Source of the DNA: a gamma proteobacterium symbiont of Bathyaustriella thionipta
Lineage (GTDB): Bacteria > Pseudomonadota > Gammaproteobacteria > Chromatiales > Chromatiaceae
Length of the DNA stretch: 7,831 bases
NCBI GenBank assembly: GCA_025656895.1
Contig: JAHXHF010000021.1
Coordinates: 1 to 7,831, forward strand
Reading direction: 5' to 3'
Part shown: one piece after another, positions 6,126 through 7,831 of the stretch
How positions within the stretch are numbered: the first letter of the stretch is position 1
Layout: each line of letters begins with the position of its first letter
Made by a program: the position numbers and the translations under genes
The notes under the pieces: model-generated
What the model saw: only the letters and a program-made list of their open reading frames with translations
Database searches by the model: none
Told to the model about the DNA's origin: nothing

Positions 6126-6602
6126 ATGGCATCTTATGTGATCAACATGCAAACCGAATTGGGAACTTTACGGATCAGGCATGATGACAGGCATATGCTT
6201 TCCCTGCGTTTTGTAAAGACAGCTACAGCGGCTGATACACAGTCGGATGAAACAGTTCTCGGCCATTTGATCAGTAGTCGCATCAGAGCCTATTTGCATG
6301 CTTCACAAGAGCCGCTGGATCTGCCTTTTACTTTAAACGGCAGTCCTTTTCAGCAGCGTGTCTGGCAGGCCTTGCGAGACATTCCTGCGGGTCAAACGCT
6401 GACCTATGGCGAACTGGCTAAAAAGCTGTATACAGCTGCGCGAGCCGTAGGCAATGCCTGTCGTAATAATCCTTTGCCGCTGGTTGTTCCTTGTCACCGT
6501 ATTATCAGTGCCAACGGATTAGGGGGCTACTGTGGCGCTCTGAGCGGTAAGCCAGCCGACATCAAGCGCTGGCTTTTACGTCACGAAGGGCATGATTTTT
6601 GA
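6126..6602 (+). CDS. ogt: Methylated-DNA--[protein]-cysteine S-methyltransferase
   Basis: A suicide DNA-repair protein that moves the methyl group from O6-methylguanine (and O4-methylthymine) in DNA to its own cysteine. In the 158-residue form the active-site PCHR motif is at 122-125 with Cys123, preceded by VGNACRNNP (108-116; the Arg at 106 matches the nucleotide-flipping arginine finger) and a helix-turn-helix region (FQQRVWQALRDIPAGQTLTYGELAKKL, about 75-101). The GYCGALSGK substrate-loop follows. The N-terminal part is a weaker ribonuclease-like fold. There is no AdaA zinc-binding or AraC regulatory part, so this is Ogt-like rather than Ada. I chose ATG 6126, which leaves 31 bases after the transglycosylase; a TTG at 6084 would add 14 residues and overlap that gene by 11 bases. 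Neither has a strong ribosome binding site. Its stop overlaps the xerD TTG start by 4 bases. Confidence 0.9.
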   Translation: MASYVINMQTELGTLRIRHDDRHMLSLRFVKTATAADTQSDETVLGHLISSRIRAYLHASQEPLDLPFTLNGSPFQQRVWQALRDIPAGQTLTYGELAKKLYTAARAVGNACRNNPLPLVVPCHRIISANGLGGYCGALSGKPADIKRWLLRHEGHDF

Positions 6603-7498
6603 CCGATCAGGAAATACCGGTCGAGATAGAAAAATTCATGGATGCCCTGTGGCTGGAACGTGGGCTCAGTGATAATACTTTGCAGGCCTATCAGCGTGAT
6701 ATGTTGAAACTGCACCTTTGGTTACAGTCACGCCAGCTCGATTTATTAAGCGCTTCACGTGTTGACCTGCTGGCATTTCTGGCGGCTCAATCCCGTCTGG
6801 GCTGCAAAGCCAGTTCCAGTGCCCGCAGCTTGTCCTCCATTCGTCAGTTCTATCAGCATGCGTTAAGAGAAAATCTGTTAGAGATTGATCCATCCCAACA
6901 AATTGATATGCCTAAAAAAGGCCGGCCATTACCGAAAACGCTGAGTGAGGCCGATGTGGAAGCACTGTTGCAAGCACCGGATACCAGTCATTCATTAGGG
7001 TTTCGTGATCGAACCATGCTGGAGTTGTTGTATGCGACCGGTTTGCGGGTTTCTGAACTGGTGGGGTTGAAACTGAATGAAATTTCCCTCAATCAGGGGG
7101 TTGTTCGGGTTAGCGGAAAAGGTGGCAAGGAGCGACTGATTCCCATGGGTGAAATCGCAATGGACTGGTTGCAGGGGTTTCTGGGGGGCGCGCGGGTGGC
7201 TATTCTGGGTGAGCGTAGTTGCGAACAGGTATTTCCCAGTAATCGCGCCACCGGTATGACGCGCCAGACCTTTTGGTATCTCATCAAGGCGCATGCCAAA
7301 CGAGCCGGCATTAACAAGGAATTATCCCCGCATACCTTAAGGCATGCATTTGCCACTCATCTGATCAATCACGGTGCAGACTTGCGTGTGGTGCAAATGC
7401 TGTTGGGGCACAGTGATTTATCGACTACCCAGATTTATACCCATGTGGCTCATGCGCGTCTGCAGGACCTGCATCAGCAACACCATCCACGCGGCTGA
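6599..7498 (+). CDS. xerD: Tyrosine recombinase XerD
   Basis: XerD acts with XerC at chromosomal dif, activated by FtsK, to resolve chromosome dimers at division. The 299-residue product is nearly the length of E. coli XerD (298) and shares long identical stretches such as MLEVLYATGLRVSELVG-like and LSPHTLRHAFATHLINHGADLRVVQMLLGHSDLSTTQIYTHV-like blocks. The N-terminal SAM-like DNA-binding domain covers about residues 8-95 and the catalytic domain about 110-290. Catalytic residues are Arg150, Lys174, His245, Arg248, His271 and nucleophile Tyr280. The tail, HQQHHPRG, is the typical XerD end. The TTG at 6599 overlaps the alkyltransferase stop and matches the family N-terminus (EKFMDALWLERGLSDNTLQAYQRD); an internal ATG at 6635 is too late. 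XerD rather than XerC is supported by the overall E. coli XerD likeness. Downstream is a terminator-like hairpin; dsbC, its common neighbour, is absent here. Confidence 0.96.
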   Translation: MTDQEIPVEIEKFMDALWLERGLSDNTLQAYQRDMLKLHLWLQSRQLDLLSASRVDLLAFLAAQSRLGCKASSSARSLSSIRQFYQHALRENLLEIDPSQQIDMPKKGRPLPKTLSEADVEALLQAPDTSHSLGFRDRTMLELLYATGLRVSELVGLKLNEISLNQGVVRVSGKGGKERLIPMGEIAMDWLQGFLGGARVAILGERSCEQVFPSNRATGMTRQTFWYLIKAHAKRAGINKELSPHTLRHAFATHLINHGADLRVVQMLLGHSDLSTTQIYTHVAHARLQDLHQQHHPRG

Positions 7499-7500
7499 AG

Positions 7501-7526
7501 TGGCCGTTCTTCCAGATGAACGGTCA
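7501..7526 (+). terminator. Likely terminator after xerD
   Basis: TGGCCGTTC at 7501-7509 pairs with GAACGGTCA at 7518-7526, nine pairs with one G-T wobble, leaving an 8-base loop. The following AATTCTT is only weakly T-rich, so termination may be partial. It sits two bases after the xerD stop at 7496-7498. Confidence 0.55.
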
Positions 7527-7560
7527 ATTCTTGCAAAGATATGTTAGATTGCGAGTCTTT

Positions 7561-7583
7561 AACAGGTTTTGATGGAACCTGTT
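7561..7583. promoter_or_regulatory. Perfect palindrome across the -35 region, candidate operator
   Basis: AACAGGTT (7561-7568) and AACCTGTT (7576-7583) are exact reverse complements separated by 7 bases. The centre-to-centre distance of the arms is 15 bases. The -35 hexamer lies in the gap and the right arm is in the promoter spacer. No T-run follows on either strand, so it does not look like a terminator. This placement fits a repressor site; no regulator gene is seen in the window. Confidence 0.5.
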
Positions 7584-7597
7584 GTGCAAATTATAGT
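7569..7597 (+). promoter_or_regulatory. Predicted sigma70 promoter of the 3' secreted-protein gene
   Basis: TTGATG (7569-7574), a 17-base spacer and TATAGT (7592-7597) match consensus at 4 of 6 and 5 of 6 positions with ideal spacing. Transcription would start near 7604, about 33 bases before the ATG at 7637. The -35 lies in the loop of a perfect palindrome. Confidence 0.6.
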
Positions 7598-7636
7598 CAG
7601 TAGCTTAAGCGTACTCATTAATCAGGAAAATAAATT

Positions 7637-7756
7637 ATGAAGTTGTTTGAAATTAAAGTAATGGTTTTTGCATTAGTGAGCATGTTCGGTCTGACGGGTA
7701 TTTCCCAGGCATCAGAAGGCGACCTGCTGAGCAAGCAGGCTAAAGTGGCCCCCTGA
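7637..7756 (+). CDS. Secreted-protein fragment, 39 residues, probably interrupted gene
   Basis: The ATG has an AGGA site about 7-10 bases before it and a good promoter upstream. The product begins with a clear signal peptide: Lys-rich start, a hydrophobic core (VMVFALVSMFGLTGI) and a cleavage site after SQA (residues 23-25), then SEGDLLSKQAKVAP and a TGA. Only about 14 residues would follow cleavage, too few for most secreted proteins, so the gene is probably truncated. The cause could be an insertion near 7741 (see the following element) or a one-base deletion in the CCCCC run at 7749-7753: adding one C opens a frame to the window end (reading LSQDKISVNLS and on). The mature protein family cannot be identified. 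Confidence 0.6.
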   Translation: MKLFEIKVMVFALVSMFGLTGISQASEGDLLSKQAKVAP

Positions 7757-7831
7757 GTCAAGACAAAATATCCGTTAATTTAAGTTGCACACATCGTTTC
7801 ACTTGCAGCAGGACGGCGCTGCCCCGTGTTT
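7741..7831. mobile_element. Possible IS3-family (IS150-like) element end, incomplete
   Basis: The stretch starting at 7741 reads TAAAGTGGCCCC, followed by GACA at positions 22-25 from its first base. This spacing of TG, CCC and GACA resembles terminal inverted repeats of IS150-group elements as I recall them. It falls exactly where the signal-peptide gene loses its coding. No transposase reading frame is recognisable in the remaining 91 bases on either strand, and the other end is outside the window, so this is a guess to be checked. Confidence 0.35.

Noticed and set aside
7093..7356. Minus-strand frames within xerD
   Set aside because: Overlap the conserved recombinase catalytic domain; no start signals or domain signs.
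1..7831. CRISPR array, tRNA, rRNA or integrated phage
   Set aside because: No regularly spaced direct repeats, no cloverleaf-like segment and no phage genes; XerD is the housekeeping recombinase, not a phage integrase.

Overview
The window looks like a chromosomal stretch from a gammaproteobacterium. The support is a XerD very close to the Enterobacteria/Pseudomonas type, a DjlA-type TerB/J-domain co-chaperone, and small proteins (DUF6763-like, DUF350) and a CbiM-like permease of the sort found in gammaproteobacteria. Genus cannot be told. There is no rRNA, tRNA or CRISPR array, and no complete mobile element. It reads mostly as ordinary chromosome; the unusual signals are at the left end (an unrecognised coiled-coil protein) and the right end (a promoter/palindrome followed by a gene that seems to be interrupted).

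Layout. (1) 46-3123, plus strand: a 609-residue coiled-coil protein with one C-terminal membrane segment; a ketohexokinase-like PfkB sugar kinase; and a small Rieske [2Fe-2S] protein whose ATG overlaps the kinase stop by 4 bases. (2) 3105-3398, minus strand: a small acidic DUF6763-like protein, convergent with the Rieske gene and overlapping its end by 19 bases. (3) 3432-3579: a divergent promoter region. (4) 3580-5071, plus: a CbiM-like ECF-type membrane protein followed by DjlA. (5) 5072-5269: a 198-base gap with several inverted repeats. (6) 5270-7498, plus: a tightly packed run of DUF350 membrane protein, single-domain lytic transglycosylase, O6-alkylguanine-DNA alkyltransferase and XerD, probably one transcription unit. 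(7) 7499-7831: a likely terminator, a sigma70-type promoter overlaid by a perfect palindrome, and the first 39 codons of a secreted-protein gene. That gene stops where sequence resembling an IS3-family (IS150-like) terminus begins.

How the genes work together. XerD (dimer resolution), the alkyltransferase (repair), the transglycosylase (cell wall) and DjlA (DnaK co-chaperone) are housekeeping functions; their adjacency implies co-transcription rather than one pathway. The kinase-Rieske pair is translationally coupled and may be functionally linked, but the link is not known. Several starts are GTG or TTG with weak ribosome binding sites (46, 1910, 5516, 6599), so 5' ends there are less sure than the families. 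I did not find a convincing new multi-gene system.
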